64,000 nucleotides of DNA from Antedon bifida (GCA_963402885.1 OY727100.1:3596001-3660000); one strand, 5' to 3'; positions 25,180 through 38,334 are shown, numbered from the stretch's first letter. Notes: a model not told the origin generated them from the sequence alone. A program made the numbers and translations.

Positions 25180-25410
25180 ATTGACGAACAATAATTGTCG
25201 TATAAAACAACACATAGAAAAACATACATAAAATATTATATTAGTAAATTTAAACGATGTTTTTTCCATTCATTTCCTATTGTTATGTTTCAAAATATCC
25301 TTGGTCCAATACTTTTTAATATATCTATAAAAATTATCTCCCGAATCCTGCAAAATATTCATATTAGACATTACATTTGTATTTATTATGCAAATTATAT
25401 GTTTCACTAA
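25180..25410 (+). pseudogene. Decayed non-LTR RT relic in unit 1
   Basis: The encoded stretch NILGPILFNISIKIISRIL followed by IYYANYMFH resembles the LINE RT segment '(pqG)sILGPiLFnifIndi...YADD', with the catalytic YADD degraded to YANY. Motif A (FFDLSKAFD) sits before the satellite near 24780. Confidence 0.6.
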
Positions 25411-26797
25411 ACTTTTAAGATTCTTTAAGAATAATCATTAAATAGAAACGTCACACAGGTAATAATGTAGACAATATTGAATCTAAAAATGTTGGATTAT
25501 CCAAAAATGAAAAATATAATTATACGCTTGTAGAATGTGGTCAAGTACAGAAGCTCAAAGTGCGTTACATTTTTTAAAAGAATATACACAATAGTTTACA
25601 ATATTTATTACAATTATTAATACAATATCATTATTATTATTTAGTCATTTCGTTTGGTTATCTATTATATATATGCCTATTATACAGTATTACATCAAGT
25701 GTTATAGGCCTACTACTGCATGTTTAAATAAGTTATTAAATTTAATCTACACAATTTTTATTGCATTAATGTTTGCTGAGTTTCTTAAATGGTGGATTGG
25801 ACCAATCCTTAATTTACAGAGTTTTGGGCAGGAAAAGGAACCCTTTTCTTGATCTTACTGTACAACCAGGTGGCAATACAGATTTGTTTCAAACCATGTA
25901 ATATTCACAATTAACAAATAACGTTTTGGTATTCAGAAAGTCTTTTTCTTTTTCCACATCCCATGTTGTTTAAATTAATTAAAATTAATTAAAAACACTG
26001 TATGTACATTTTGGTACCTAAGTCTAATAGATTGTTGTACGTCAATTAAAATGAATATTATGGAGGACTCATTGTGTCTTTTGTTTCCTCTACGAACAAA
26101 AAGATTTTTGTTAATTTTTTAAATGTAATGTTATATAGTCATTAAATCATTGAATGCAAAAATTAAAATATATTATTTTTTGGTAATTTAGATTGATTAG
26201 TTAATTTAATTAATTAAATGTAAAATAATTAAGTGGAGGATCAAACGTAAAGCCTTAAAAGTAGCTTTGTATGAGCCATCCTGGAAAATCTTTTATAAAT
26301 TTATTTATTTTTAATGTCAGTAATTTATCATTTGTATGTATTTTTATAATGATTTTCCAAAATGAATTCAAATCAAATCAAAAGTAAAGATTCTGACAGA
26401 AACAATTGTTATTTAAATTTTACTTTACTAAATAAGTTCAACTTTATTTTTGAGTTGTATTCACTTTGTTGGTGCACGAGATGAATCACCAGAATCGCTT
26501 CTCAATAATTATAGCCACAAACATTTGCAATGATTTTGGGAGATTTTCGCTTCCATTATGATGAAACGTTTATCTTTTATATGAATATTGAGTTCTCAAG
26601 CTCTCTTTCATGGCAAAAGTTTAATTTTTAATTATAAAATAGCACATAAACATTCAGTTTCTTTATGACTATCCTGTTTCTATGTCTCATTACCTGCAAC
26701 AATATTTCTTTTTTTTTTTTATAGAATTCTTTCTTTTTTCATTACATTATTATTAATTTCAATTCGCAATCATAAAAATTATCGTGAATATACTTAC

Positions 26798-27715
26798 CTT
26801 CTGTCAATTGATGGTCTAAAAGTTGGTTTGAATCTGGCACTTTTTGTTCGCGTTCCCATATGGTACACGTTTTAAGTAACAACGAAGGGGATTTCAAGAG
26901 TTCAAATATTTCTTTGTGATCACCACCCAAATCTATTTCAGACTTCGAATTGAGTTTTAATTCCTCAATCAATGAATCACCAAGTGCAGTTTTGTTAACG
27001 AATCTAAAATATTTTTGAATAAATGTCTTTATATTTATTTTCGAAAACCCTTCTACTTGTACAGCTAAATCGCAATAATCAAGTAAGTCTTTTTCAAAAC
27101 CTGTTTGTAATGTAATAATAACTGTGCTTTCTGTCAGTTCGCTTCCATCCAATATATTTACTAGTTCTTTGAAATCATCTTCTGACTCATCTAATCCATC
27201 TAACAGCACAATTAATTCCATGCTGTGTTTCTCCATAAACGTTTTTAAAATGTTGTTATCTTTAGGAAGACCGGTTTTTACATGAAATGTATTCAGTTGA
27301 ACTGTTTCTGCAATCGTATCTGTAATGGTATTTTCTGCTTTGATGTCTCTCACGTTTAAAAAAAATAATATTTTACCGGCAAACGTAGAATCTGAATCAG
27401 TTGCCCAGATGTAAGATAAATACTGAAGTAAAGTTGTCTTACCAATTCCTCCATTTCCGATCATGCATACTTTACATGAGACCATAGACATCATTTTGCT
27501 TAATAGTTTTTCTAATGATGGGTGACTTTCAATTTGTAGATCCGAGTATTTATGCGTATTTAATATTTCTGTCGTTAATATTGGATCAGTAAACATCTGT
27601 TGAATATTGTATTGTGAATTTTTCCGAACACTTGGGTTCAATGTTTGCCGTTTCCTGTTAGGATTTTGGAATTTCTTTTTCTGTTTGTCTGTTAAAAAGT
27701 TTCGGATAACTTCAT
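26798..27715 (-). CDS. NACHT cassette exon, copy 2
   Basis: 918 bp, phase 1 to phase 1, same acceptor and donor as copy 1. Encodes 306 residues with intact Walker A and B and the altered VIITLQTGF sensor. The 21-bp intron insertion just after the donor ('attattattaatttcaattcg') is shared with copies 4 and 5, not with 1 and 3. Confidence 0.85.
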
Positions 27716-27887
27716 CTGAAACGGTAAATAATTGTTATCCATTATTCCCCTGTATTGGCTTTATCTAGGCCTACTATCATTTTACAGTTGACATTCTGTA
27801 ACTTGTTATATATCAACAATTCTAAACATGCTTATTGGAAAAAAAAAGTGTACAATCTACATTTTCTTTGATTTATCCAAAGCCTTC

Positions 27888-28497
27888 GATCCTAATATCA
27901 TTTCGTAATTAATATCGATCTTAATATCATTTCGTAATTAATATCGATCTTAATATCATTTCGTAATTAATATCGATCTTAATATCATTTCGTAAATATT
28001 ATCGATCTTAATATCATTTCGTAATTAATATCGATCTTAATATCATTTCGTAATTAATATCGATCTTAATATTATTTCGTAATTAATATCGATCTTAATA
28101 TTATTTCGTAATTTATATCGATCTTAATATCATTTCGTAATTAATATCGATCTTAATATTATTTCGTAATTAATATCGATCTTAATATCATTTCGTAATT
28201 AATATCGATCTTAATATCATTTCGTAATTAATATCGAAATTAATATTATTTCGTAATTATTTTGTGATTGACGAACAATAATTGTCGTATAAAACAACAC
28301 ATAGAAAAACATACATAAAATATTATATTAGTAAATTTAAACGATGTTTTTTCCATTCATTTCCTATTGTTATGTTTCAAAATATCCTTGGTCCAATACT
28401 TTTTAATATATCTATAAAAATTATCTCCCGAATCCTGCAAAATATTCATATTAGACATTACATTTGTATTTATTATGCAAATTATATGTTTCACTAA
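27888..28497 (+). repeat. 29-bp satellite (27888-28256) and RT relic (to 28497), unit 2
   Basis: Same order as unit 1; the RT relic encodes the same NILGPILFNIS...YANY remnant. Confidence 0.85.
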
Positions 28498-29864
28498 ACT
28501 TTTAAGATTCTTTAAGAATAATCATTAAATAGAAACGTCACATAGGTAATAATGTAGACAATATTGAATCTAAAAATGTTGGATTATCCAAAAATGAAAA
28601 ATATAATTATACGCTTGTAGAATGTGGTCAAGTACAGAAGCTCAAAGTGCGTTACATTTTTTAAAAGAATATACACAATAGTTTACAATATTTATTACAA
28701 TTATTAATACAATATCATTATTATTATTTAGTCATTTCGTTTGGTTATCTATTATATATATGCCTATTATACAGTATTACATCAAGTGTTATAGGCCTAC
28801 TACTGCATGTTTAAATAAGTTATTAAATTTAATCTACACAATTTTTATTGCATTAATGTTTGCTGAGTTTCTTAAATGGTGGATTGGACCAATCCTTAAT
28901 TTACAGAGTTTTGGGCAGGAAAAGGAACCCTTTTCTTGATCTTACTGTGATACAACCAGGTGGCAATACAGATTTGTTTCAAACCATGTAATATTCACAA
29001 TTAACAAATAACGTTTTGGTATTCAGAAAGTCTTTTTCTTTTTCCACATCCCATGTTGTTTAAATTAATTAAAATTAATTAAAAACACTGTATGTACATG
29101 TTGGTACCTAAGTCTAATAGATTGTTGTACGTCAATTAAAATGAATATTATGGAGGACTCATTGTGTCTTTTGTTTCCTCTACGAACAAAGAGATTTTTG
29201 TTAATTTTTTAAATGTAATGTTATATAGTCATTAAATCATTGAATGCAAAAATTAAAATATATTATTTTTTGGTAATTTAGATTGATTAGTTAATTTAAT
29301 TAATTAAATGTAAAATAATTAAGTGGAGGATCAAACGTAAAGCCTTAAAAGTAGCTTTGTTTGAGCCATCCTGGAAAATCTTTTATAAATTTATTTATTT
29401 TTAATGTCAGTAATTTATCACTTTGTATGTATTTTTATAATGATTTTCCAAAATGAATTCAAATCAAATCAAAAGTAAAGATTCTGACAGAAACAATTGT
29501 TATTTAAATTTTACTTTACTAAATAAGTTCAACTTTATTTTTGAGTTGTATTCACTTTGTTGGTGCACGAGATGAATCACCAGAATCGCTTCTCAATAAT
29601 TATAGCCACAAACATTTGCAATGATTTTGGGAGATTTTCGCTTCCATTATGATGAAACGTTTATCTTTTATATGAATATTGAGTTCTCAAGCTCTCTTTC
29701 ATGGCAAAAGTTTAATTTTTAATTATAAAATAGCACATAAACATTCAGTTTCTTTATGACTATCCTGTTTCTATGTCTCATTACCTGCAACAATATTTCT
29801 TTTTTTTTTATAGAATTCTTTCTTTTTTCATTACAATCATAAAAATTATCGTGAATATACTTAC

Positions 29865-30782
29865 CTTCTGTCAATTGATGGTCTAAAAGTTGGTTTGAAT
29901 CTGGCACTTTTTGTTCGCGTTCCCATATGGTACACGTTTTAAGTAACAACGAAGGGGTATTCAAGAGTTCAAATATTTCTTTGTGATCACCACCCAAATC
30001 TATTTCAGACTTCGAATTGAGTTTTAATTCCTCAATCAATGAATCACCAAGTGCAGTTTTGTTAACGAATCTAAAATATTTTTGAATAAATGTCTTTATA
30101 TTTATTTTCGAAAACCCTTCTACTTGTACAGCTAAATCGCAATAATCAAGTAAGTCTTTTTCAAAACCTGTTTGTAATGTAATAATAACTGTGCTTTCTG
30201 TCAGTTCGCTTCCATCCAATATATTTACTAGTTCTTTGAAATCATCTTCTGACTCATCTAATCCATCTAACAGCACAATTAATTCCATGCTGTGTTTCTC
30301 CATAAACGTTTTTAAAATGTTGTTATCTTTAGGAAGACCGGTTTTTACATGAAATGTATTCAGTTGAACTGTTTCTGCAATCGTATCTGTAATGGTATTT
30401 TCTGCTTTGATGTCTCTCACGTTTAAAAAAAATAATATTTTACCGGCAAACGTAGAATCTGAATCAGTTGCCCAGATGTAAGATAAATACTGAAGTAAAG
30501 TTGTCTTACCAATTCCTCCATTTCCGATCATGCATACTTTACATGAGACCATAGACATCATTTTGCCTAGTAGTTTTTCTAATGATGTGTGACTTTCAAT
30601 TTGTAGATCCGAGTATTTATGCGTATTTAATATTTCTGTCGTTAATATTGGATCAGTAAACATCTGTTGAATATTGTATTGTGAATTTTTCCGAACACTT
30701 GGGTTCAATGTTTGCCGTTTCCTGTTAGGATTTTGGAATTTCTTTTTCTGTTTGTCTGTTAAAAAGTTTCGGATAACTTCAT
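29865..30782 (-). CDS. NACHT cassette exon, copy 3
   Basis: 918 bp, phase 1-1. Differs from copies 2 and 4 at a handful of residues (e.g. ESHTSLEKLL, FELLNTPSLLL). Lacks the 21-bp intronic insertion, like copy 1. Walker motifs intact, sensor arginine absent. Confidence 0.85.
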
Positions 30783-30954
30783 CTGAAACGGTAAATAATT
30801 GTTATCCATTATTCCCCTGTATTGGCTTTATCTAGGCCTACTATCATTTTACAGTTGACATTCTGTAACTTGTTATATATCAACAATTCTAAACATGCTT
30901 ATTGGAAAAAAAAAGTGTACAATCTACATTTTCTTTGATTTATCCAAAGCCTTC

Positions 30955-31564
30955 GATCTTAATATCATTTCGTAATTAATATCGATCTTAATATCATATC
31001 GTAATTAATATCGATCTTAATATCATTTCGTAATTAATATCGATCTTAATATCATTTCGTAAATATTATCGATCTTAATATCATTTCGTAATTAATATCG
31101 ATCTTAATATCATTTCGTAATTAATATCGATCTTAATATTATTTCGTAATTAATATCGATCTTAATATTATTTCGTAATTAATATCGATCTTAATATCAT
31201 TTCGTAATTAATATCGATCTTAATATTATTTCGTAATTAATATCGATCTTAATATCATTTCGTAATTAATATCGATCTTAATATCATTTCGTAATTAATA
31301 TCGAAATTAATATTATTTCGTAATTATTTTGTGATTGACGAACAATAATTGTCGTATAAAACAACACATAGAAAAACATACATAAAATATTATATTAGTA
31401 AATTTAAACGATGTTTTTTCCATTCATTTCCTATTGTTATGTTTCAAAATATCCTTGGTCCAATACTTTTTAATATATTTATAAAAATTATCTCCCGAAT
31501 CCTGCAAAATATTTATATTAGACATTACATTTGTATTTATTATGCAAATTATATGTTTCACTAA
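30955..31564 (+). repeat. 29-bp satellite (30955-31325) and RT relic (to 31564), unit 3
   Basis: As in unit 1, about 13 satellite copies. Confidence 0.85.
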
Positions 31565-32951
31565 ACTTTTAAGATTCTTTAAGAATAATCATTAAATAGA
31601 AACGTCACATAGGTAATAATGTAGACAATATTGAATCTAAAAATGTTGGATTATCCAAAAATGAAAAATATAATTATACGCTTGTAGAATGTGGTCAAGT
31701 ACAGAAGCTCAAAGTGCGTTACATTTGTTAAAAGAATATACACAATAGTTTACAATATTTATTACAATTATTAATACAATATCATTATTATTATTTAGTC
31801 ATTTCGTTTGGTTATCTATTATATATATGCCTATTATACAGTATTACATCAAGTGTTATAGGCCTACTACTGCATGTTTAAATAAGTTATTAAATTTAAT
31901 CTACACAATTTTTATTGCATTAATGTTTGCTGAGTTTCTTAAATGGTGGATTGGACCAATCCTTAATTTACAGAGTTTTGGGCAGGAAAAGGAACCCTTT
32001 TCTTGATCTTACTGTACAACCAGGTGGCAATACAGATTTGTTTCAAACCATGTAATATTCACAATTAACAAATAACGTTTTGGTATTCAGAAAGTCTTTT
32101 TCTTTTTCCACATCCCATGTTGTTTAAATTAATTAAAATTAATTAAAAACACTGTATGTACATTTTGGTACCTAAGTCTAATAGATTGTTGTACGTCAAT
32201 TAAAATGAATACTATGGAGGACTCATTGTGTCTTTTGTTTCCTCTACGAACAAAGAGATTTTTGTTAATTTTTTTAATGTAATGTTATATAGTCATTAAA
32301 TCATTGAATGCAAAAATTAAAATATATTATTTTTTGGTAATTTAGATTGATTAGTTAATTTAATTAATTAAATGTAAAATAATTAAGTGGAGGATCAAAC
32401 GTAAAGCCTTAAAAGTAGCTTTGTATGAGCCATCCTGGAAAATCTTTTATAAATTTATTTATTTTTAATGTCAGTAATTTATCACTTTGTATGTATTTTT
32501 ATAATGATTTTCCAAAATGAATTCAAATCAAATCAAAAGTAAAGATTCTGACAGAAACAATTGTTATTTAAATTTTACTTTACTAAATAAGTTCAACTTT
32601 ATTTTTGAGTTGTATTCACTTTGTTGGTGCACGAGATGAATCACCAGAATCGCTTCTCAATAATTATAGCCACAAACATTTGCAATGATTTTGGGAGATT
32701 TTCGCTTCCATTATGATGAAACGTTTATCTTTTATATGAATATTGAGTTCTCAAGCTCTCTTTCATGGCAAAAGTTTAATTTTTAATTATAAAATAGCAC
32801 ATAAACATTCAGTTTCTTTATGACTATCCTGTTTCTATGTCTCATTACCTGCAACAATATTTCTTTTTTTTTTTATAGAATTCTTTCTTTTTTCATTACA
32901 TTATTATTAATTTCAATTCGCAATCATAAAAATTATCGTGAATATACTTAC

Positions 32952-33869
32952 CTTCTGTCAATTGATGGTCTAAAAGTTGGTTTGAATCTGGCACTTTTTG
33001 TTCGCGTTCCCATATGGTACACGTTTTAAGTAACAACGAAGGGGATTTCAAGAGTTCAAATATTTCTTTGTGATCACCACCCAAATCTATTTCAGACTTC
33101 GAATTGAGTTTTAATTCCTCAATCAATGAATCACCAAGTGCAGTTTTGTTAACGAATCTAAAATATTTTTGAATAAATGTCTTTATATTTATTTTCGAAA
33201 ACCCTTCTACTTGTACAGCTAAATCGCAATAATCAAGTAAGTCTTTTTCAAAACCTGTTTGTAATGTAATAATAACTGTGCTTTCTGTCAGTTCGCTTCC
33301 ATCCAATATATTTACTAGTTCTTTGAAATCATCTTCTGACTCATCTAATCCATCTAACAGCACAATTAATTCCATGCTGTGTTTCTCCATAAACGTTTTT
33401 AAAATGTTGTTATCTTTAGGAAGACCGGTTTTTACATGAAATGTATTCAGTTGAACTGTTTCTGCAATCGTATCTGTAATGGTATTTTCTGCTTTGATGT
33501 CTCTCACGTTTAAAAAAAATAATATTTTACCGGCAAACGTAGAATCTGAATCAGTTGCCCAGATGTAAGATAAATACTGAAGTAAAGTTGTCTTACCAAT
33601 TCCTCCATTTCCGATCATGCATACTTTACATGAGACCATAGACATCATTTTGCCTAATAGTTTTTCTAATGATGGGTGACTTTCAATTTGTAGATCCGAG
33701 TATTTATGCGTATTTAATATTTCTGTCGTTAATATTGGATCAGTAAACATCTGTTGAATATTGTATTGTGAATTTTTCCGAACACTTGGGTTCAACGTTT
33801 GCCGTTTCCTGTTAGGATTTTGGAATTTCTTTTTCTGTTTGTCTGTTAAAAAGTTTCGGATAACTTCAT
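32952..33869 (-). CDS. NACHT cassette exon, copy 4
   Basis: 918 bp, phase 1-1, almost identical in protein to copy 2 (ESHPSLEKLLGKM instead of LLSKM). Walker motifs intact; VIITLQTGF sensor. Confidence 0.85.
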
Positions 33870-34040
33870 CTGAAACGGTAAATAATTGTTATCCATTATT
33901 CCCCTGTATTGGCTTTATCTAGGCCTACTATCATTTTACAGTTGACATTCTGTAACTTGTTATATATCAACAATTCTAAACATGCTTATTGGAAAAAAAA
34001 AGTGTACAATCTACATTTTCTTTGATTTATCCAAAGCCTT

Positions 34041-34448
34041 CGATCTTAATATCATTTCGTAATTAATATCGATCTTAATATCATTTCGTAATTAATATCG
34101 ATCTTAATATCATTTCGTAATTAATATCGATCTTAATATCATTTCGTAATTAATATCGATCTTAATATCATTTCGTAATTAATATCGAAATTAATATTAT
34201 TTCGTAATTATTTTGTGATTGACGAACAATAATTGTCGTATAAAACAACACATAGAAAAACATACATAAAATATTATATTAGTAAATTTAAACGATGTTT
34301 TTTCCATTCATTTCCTATTGTTATGTTTCAAAATATCCTTGGTCCAATACTTTTTAATATATCTATAAAAATTATCTCCCGAATCCTGCAAAATATTCAT
34401 ATTAGACATTACATTTGTATTTATTATGCAAATTATATGTTTCACTAA
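34041..34448 (+). repeat. Contracted 29-bp satellite (34041-34208) and RT relic, unit 4
   Basis: Only about 6 satellite copies here against about 13 in units 1-3, showing that array length changes independently of the flanks. Confidence 0.85.
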
Positions 34449-35835
34449 ACTTTTAAGATTCTTTAAGAATAATCATTAAATAGAAACGTCACATAGGTAA
34501 TAATGTAGACAATATTGAATCTAAAAATGTTGGATTATCCAAAAATGAAAAATATAATTATACGCTTGTAGAATGTGGTCAAGTACAGAAGCTCAAAGTG
34601 CGTTACATTTTTTAAAAGAATATACACAATAGTTTACAATATTTATTACAATTATTAATACAATATCATTATTATTATTTAGTCATTTCGTTTGGTTATC
34701 TATTATATATATGCCTATTATACAGTATTACATCAAGTGCTATAGGCCTACTACTGCATGTTTAAATAAGTTATTAAATTTAATCTACACAATTTTTATT
34801 GCATTAATGTTTGCTGAGTTTCTTAAATGGTGGATTGGACCAATCCTTAATTTACAGAGTTTTGGGCAGGAAAAGGAACCCTTTTCTTGATCTTACTGTA
34901 CAACCAGGTGGCAATACAGATTTGTTTCAAACCATGTAATATTCACAATTAACAAATAACGTTTTGGTATTCAGAAAGTCTTTTTCTTTTTCCACATCCC
35001 ATGTTGTTTAAATTAATTAAAATTAATTAAAAACACTGTATGTACATTTTGGTACCTAAGTCTAATAGATTGTTGTACGTCAATTAAAATGAATATTATG
35101 GAGGACTCATTGTGTCTTTTGTTTCCTCTACGAACAAAGAGATTTTTGTTAATTTTTTAAATGTAATGTTATATAGTCATTAAATCATTGAATGCAAAAA
35201 TTAAAATATATTATTTTTCGGTAATTTAGATTGATTAGTTAATTTAATTAATTAAATGTAAAATAATTAAGTGGAGGATCAAACGTAAAGCCTTAAAAGT
35301 AGCTTTGTATGAGCCATCCTGGAAAATCTTTTATAAATTTATTTATTTTTAATGTCAGTAATTTATCACTTTGTATGTATTTTTATAATGATTTTCCAAA
35401 ATGAATTCAAATCAAATCAAAAGTAAAGATTCTGACAGAAACAATTGTTATTTAAATTTTACTTTACTAAATAAGTTCAACTTTATTTTTGAGTTGTATT
35501 CACTTTGTTGGTGCACGAGATGAATCACCAGAATCGCTTCTCAATAATTATAGCCACAAACATTTGCAATGATTTTGGGAGATTTTCGCTTCCATTATGA
35601 TGAAACGTTTATCTTTTATATGAATATTGAGTTCTCAAGCTCTCTTTCATGGCAAAAGTTTAATTTTTAATTATAAAATAGCACATAAACATTCAGTTTC
35701 TTTATGACTATCCTGTTTCTATGTCTCATTACCTGCAACAATATTTCTTTTTTTTTTTATAGAATTCTTTCTTTTTTCATTACATTATTATTAATTTCAA
35801 TTCGCAATCATAAAAATTATCGTGAATATACTTAC

Positions 35836-36726
35836 CTTCTGTCAATTGATGGTCTAAAAGTTGGTTTGAATCTGGCACTTTTTGTTCGCGTTCCCATATG
35901 GTACACGTTTTAAGTAACAACGAAGGGGATTTCAAGAGTTCAAATATTTCTTTGTGATCACCACCCAAATCTATATCAGACTTCGAATTAAGTTTAAATT
36001 CTTCAATCAGTGAATCACCAAGTGCAGTTTTTTTAACGAATCTGAAATATTTTTGAATAAATGTCTTTATAATATTCATTTCCGAAAACCCTTCTACTTG
36101 TACAGCTAAATCGCAATGATCAACTAAGTCTTTTTCAAAACCTGTTTGTAATGTAATAATAACTGTGCTTTCTGTCAGTTCGTTGCCATCCAATATATTT
36201 AAAAGGTATTTGACATCATCTTCTGACTCATCTAATCCATCTAACAGCACAATTAATTCCATGCTGTGTTTCTCCATAAACGTTTTTAAAATGTTGTTAT
36301 CTTTAGGAAGACCGGTTTTTACATGAAATGTATTCAGTTGAACTGTTTCTGCAATCGTATCTGTAATGGTATTTTCTGCTTTGATGTCTCTCACGTTTAA
36401 AAAAAATAATATTTTACCGGCAAACGTAGAATCTGAATCAGTTGCCCAGATGTAAGATAAATACTGAAGTAAAGTTGTCTTACCAATTCCTCCATTTCCG
36501 ATCATGCATACTTTACATGAGACCATAGACATCATTTTGCCTAATAGTTTTTCTAATGATGGGTGACTTTCAATTTGTAGATCCGAGTATTTATGCGTAT
36601 TTAATATTTCTGTCGTTAATATTGGATCAGTAAACATCTGTTGAATATTCAACGTTTGCCGTTTCCTGTTAGGATTTTGGAATTTCTTTTTCTGTTCGTC
36701 TGTTAAAAAGTTTCGGATAACTTCAT
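35836..36726 (-). CDS. NACHT cassette exon, copy 5 (mosaic)
   Basis: 891 bp, phase 1-1. Relative to the others it lacks 10 codons near its start (PSVRKNSQYN region) and has one extra codon (EMNIIKTF). A tract at about 35975-36215 encodes VKYLLNILDGNELTES, VDHCDLAVQ, FRFVKKTALGDS and EEFKLNSKSDID. These positions are partly closer to the terminal gene, while sequence on both sides is nearly identical to copies 2-4. Frame and splice sites are intact. Confidence 0.85.
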
Positions 36727-36896
36727 CTGAAACGGTAAATAATTGTTATCCATTATTCCCTTGTATTGGCTTTATCTAGGCCTACTATCATTTTACAGTT
36801 GACATTCTGTAACTTGTTATATATCAACAATTCTAAACATGCTTATTGGAAAAAAAAGGTGTACAATCTACATTTTCTTTGATTTATCCAAAGCCT

Positions 36897-37421
36897 ATTA
36901 ATATCGATCTTAATATTATTTCGTAATTAATATCGATCTTAATATCATTTCGTAATTAATATCGATCTTAATATTATTTCGTAATTAATATCGATCTTAA
37001 TATCATTTCGTAATTAATATCGATCTTAATATCATTTCGTAATTAATATCGATCTTAATATTATTTCGTAATTAATATCGATCTTAATATCATTTCGTAA
37101 TTAATATCGATCCTAATATTATTTCGTAATTATTATCGATCTTAATATCATTTCGGAATTAATATCGATCTTAATATCATTTCGTAATTAATATCGAACT
37201 TTCGTAATTAATATGTGATTGACAAACAATAATTGTCGTATAAAACAACACATAGAAAAACATACATAAAATATTACATTAGTAAATTTAAACGATGTTT
37301 TTCATTCATTCCTATTGTTATGTTTCAAAATATCCTTGGTCCAATACTTTTTAATATATCTATAAAAATTATCTCCCGAATCCTGCAAAATATTCATATT
37401 AGACATTACATTTGTATTTAA
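36897..37421 (+). repeat. 29-bp satellite (36897-37215) and RT relic, unit 5
   Basis: More irregular satellite units, including one joined directly to 'ccaaagcctattaatatcga'; the relic is shortened. Confidence 0.8.
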
Positions 37422-38080
37422 TATGCAAATTATATGTTTCCATAAACTTTTAAGATTCTTTAAGAATAATCATTAAATAGAAACGTCACATAGGTAGACA
37501 ATATTGAAGCTAAAAATGTTGGATTATCCAAAAATGAAAAATATAATTATACGCTTGTAGAATGTGGTACAGAAGTACAGAAGCTCAAAGTGCGTTCACT
37601 TTTTTTTAAAGAATATACACAATAGTTCACAATATTTATTACAATTATTAATACAATATCATTATTATTATTATTTAGTCATTTCGTTTGGTTATCTATT
37701 ATATATATGCCTATTATACAGTATTACATCAAGTGTTATAGGCCTACTACTGCATGTTTAAATAAGTTATTAAATTTAATCTACACAATTTTTATTGCAT
37801 TAATGTTTGCTGAGTTTCTTAAATGGTGGATTGGACCAATCCTTAATTTACAGAGTTTTGGGCAGGAAAAGGAACCATTTTCTTGATCTTACTGTACAAC
37901 CAGGTGGCAATAAAGATTTGTTTCAAACCATGTAATCAATATTCACAATAACAGATAACGGTTTGGTATTCAGAAAGTCTTTTTCCTTTTCCACATCCCA
38001 TGTTGTTTACATTTTGCAACACTACCTTATAGTCTAATGGATTGTTGCAATGAAATCTTAAGTTATGTATCGATACTTAC

Positions 38081-38224
38081 CTTCTGTTAGTGTTTTAGCG
38101 TCTAGTTCTTCGCTTTGGTCTCCTAACATATGTTTATTCTTGCCAGCTACTCTGATTTTGTATAGTTTCTCTGGTGACAGTTTTTTGATTGTGTAAATTT
38201 GAAAATCTTTGTCATTTTCATCCT
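38081..38224 (-). CDS. Fibronectin type III domain, second-half exon
   Basis: 144 bp, phase 1-1, acceptor 'ttcaatcag', donor ACAGAAG/GTAAGT. Encodes DFQIYTIKKLSPEKLYKIRV and AGKNKHMLGDQSEELDAKTL then TEG. This matches the FN3 E-F-G strand pattern 'y.i..L.P.t.Y.irV.a.N..G.g..S..l...T'. It ends in the same TEG/GTAAGT junction as the NACHT cassettes. Confidence 0.75.
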
Positions 38225-38334
38225 CTGATTGAATAATTAAAAAAAAGGAGAAATAACCAACAAATTCTGTGCAGCCCTTGGTTATCAATGTCAACCAATA
38301 GTTGTTTTATTTTACTTAATTTATGAAGACTTAC

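Larger units (their letters stand above)
22980..38030 (-). repeat. Five-unit tandem segmental array, unit about 3.07 kb, each with one NACHT exon
   Basis: Equivalent points recur at 24628, 27715, 30782, 33869 and 36726, spacing 3087, 3067, 3087 and 2857 bp. Introns are almost as similar as exons, so expansion is recent. Each unit carries, leftward: RT relic, 29-bp satellite, intron with pyrimidine tract, NACHT exon, and a shared 3' intron. The fifth (upstream) unit is most diverged and abuts the FN3 exons. Confidence 0.92.
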
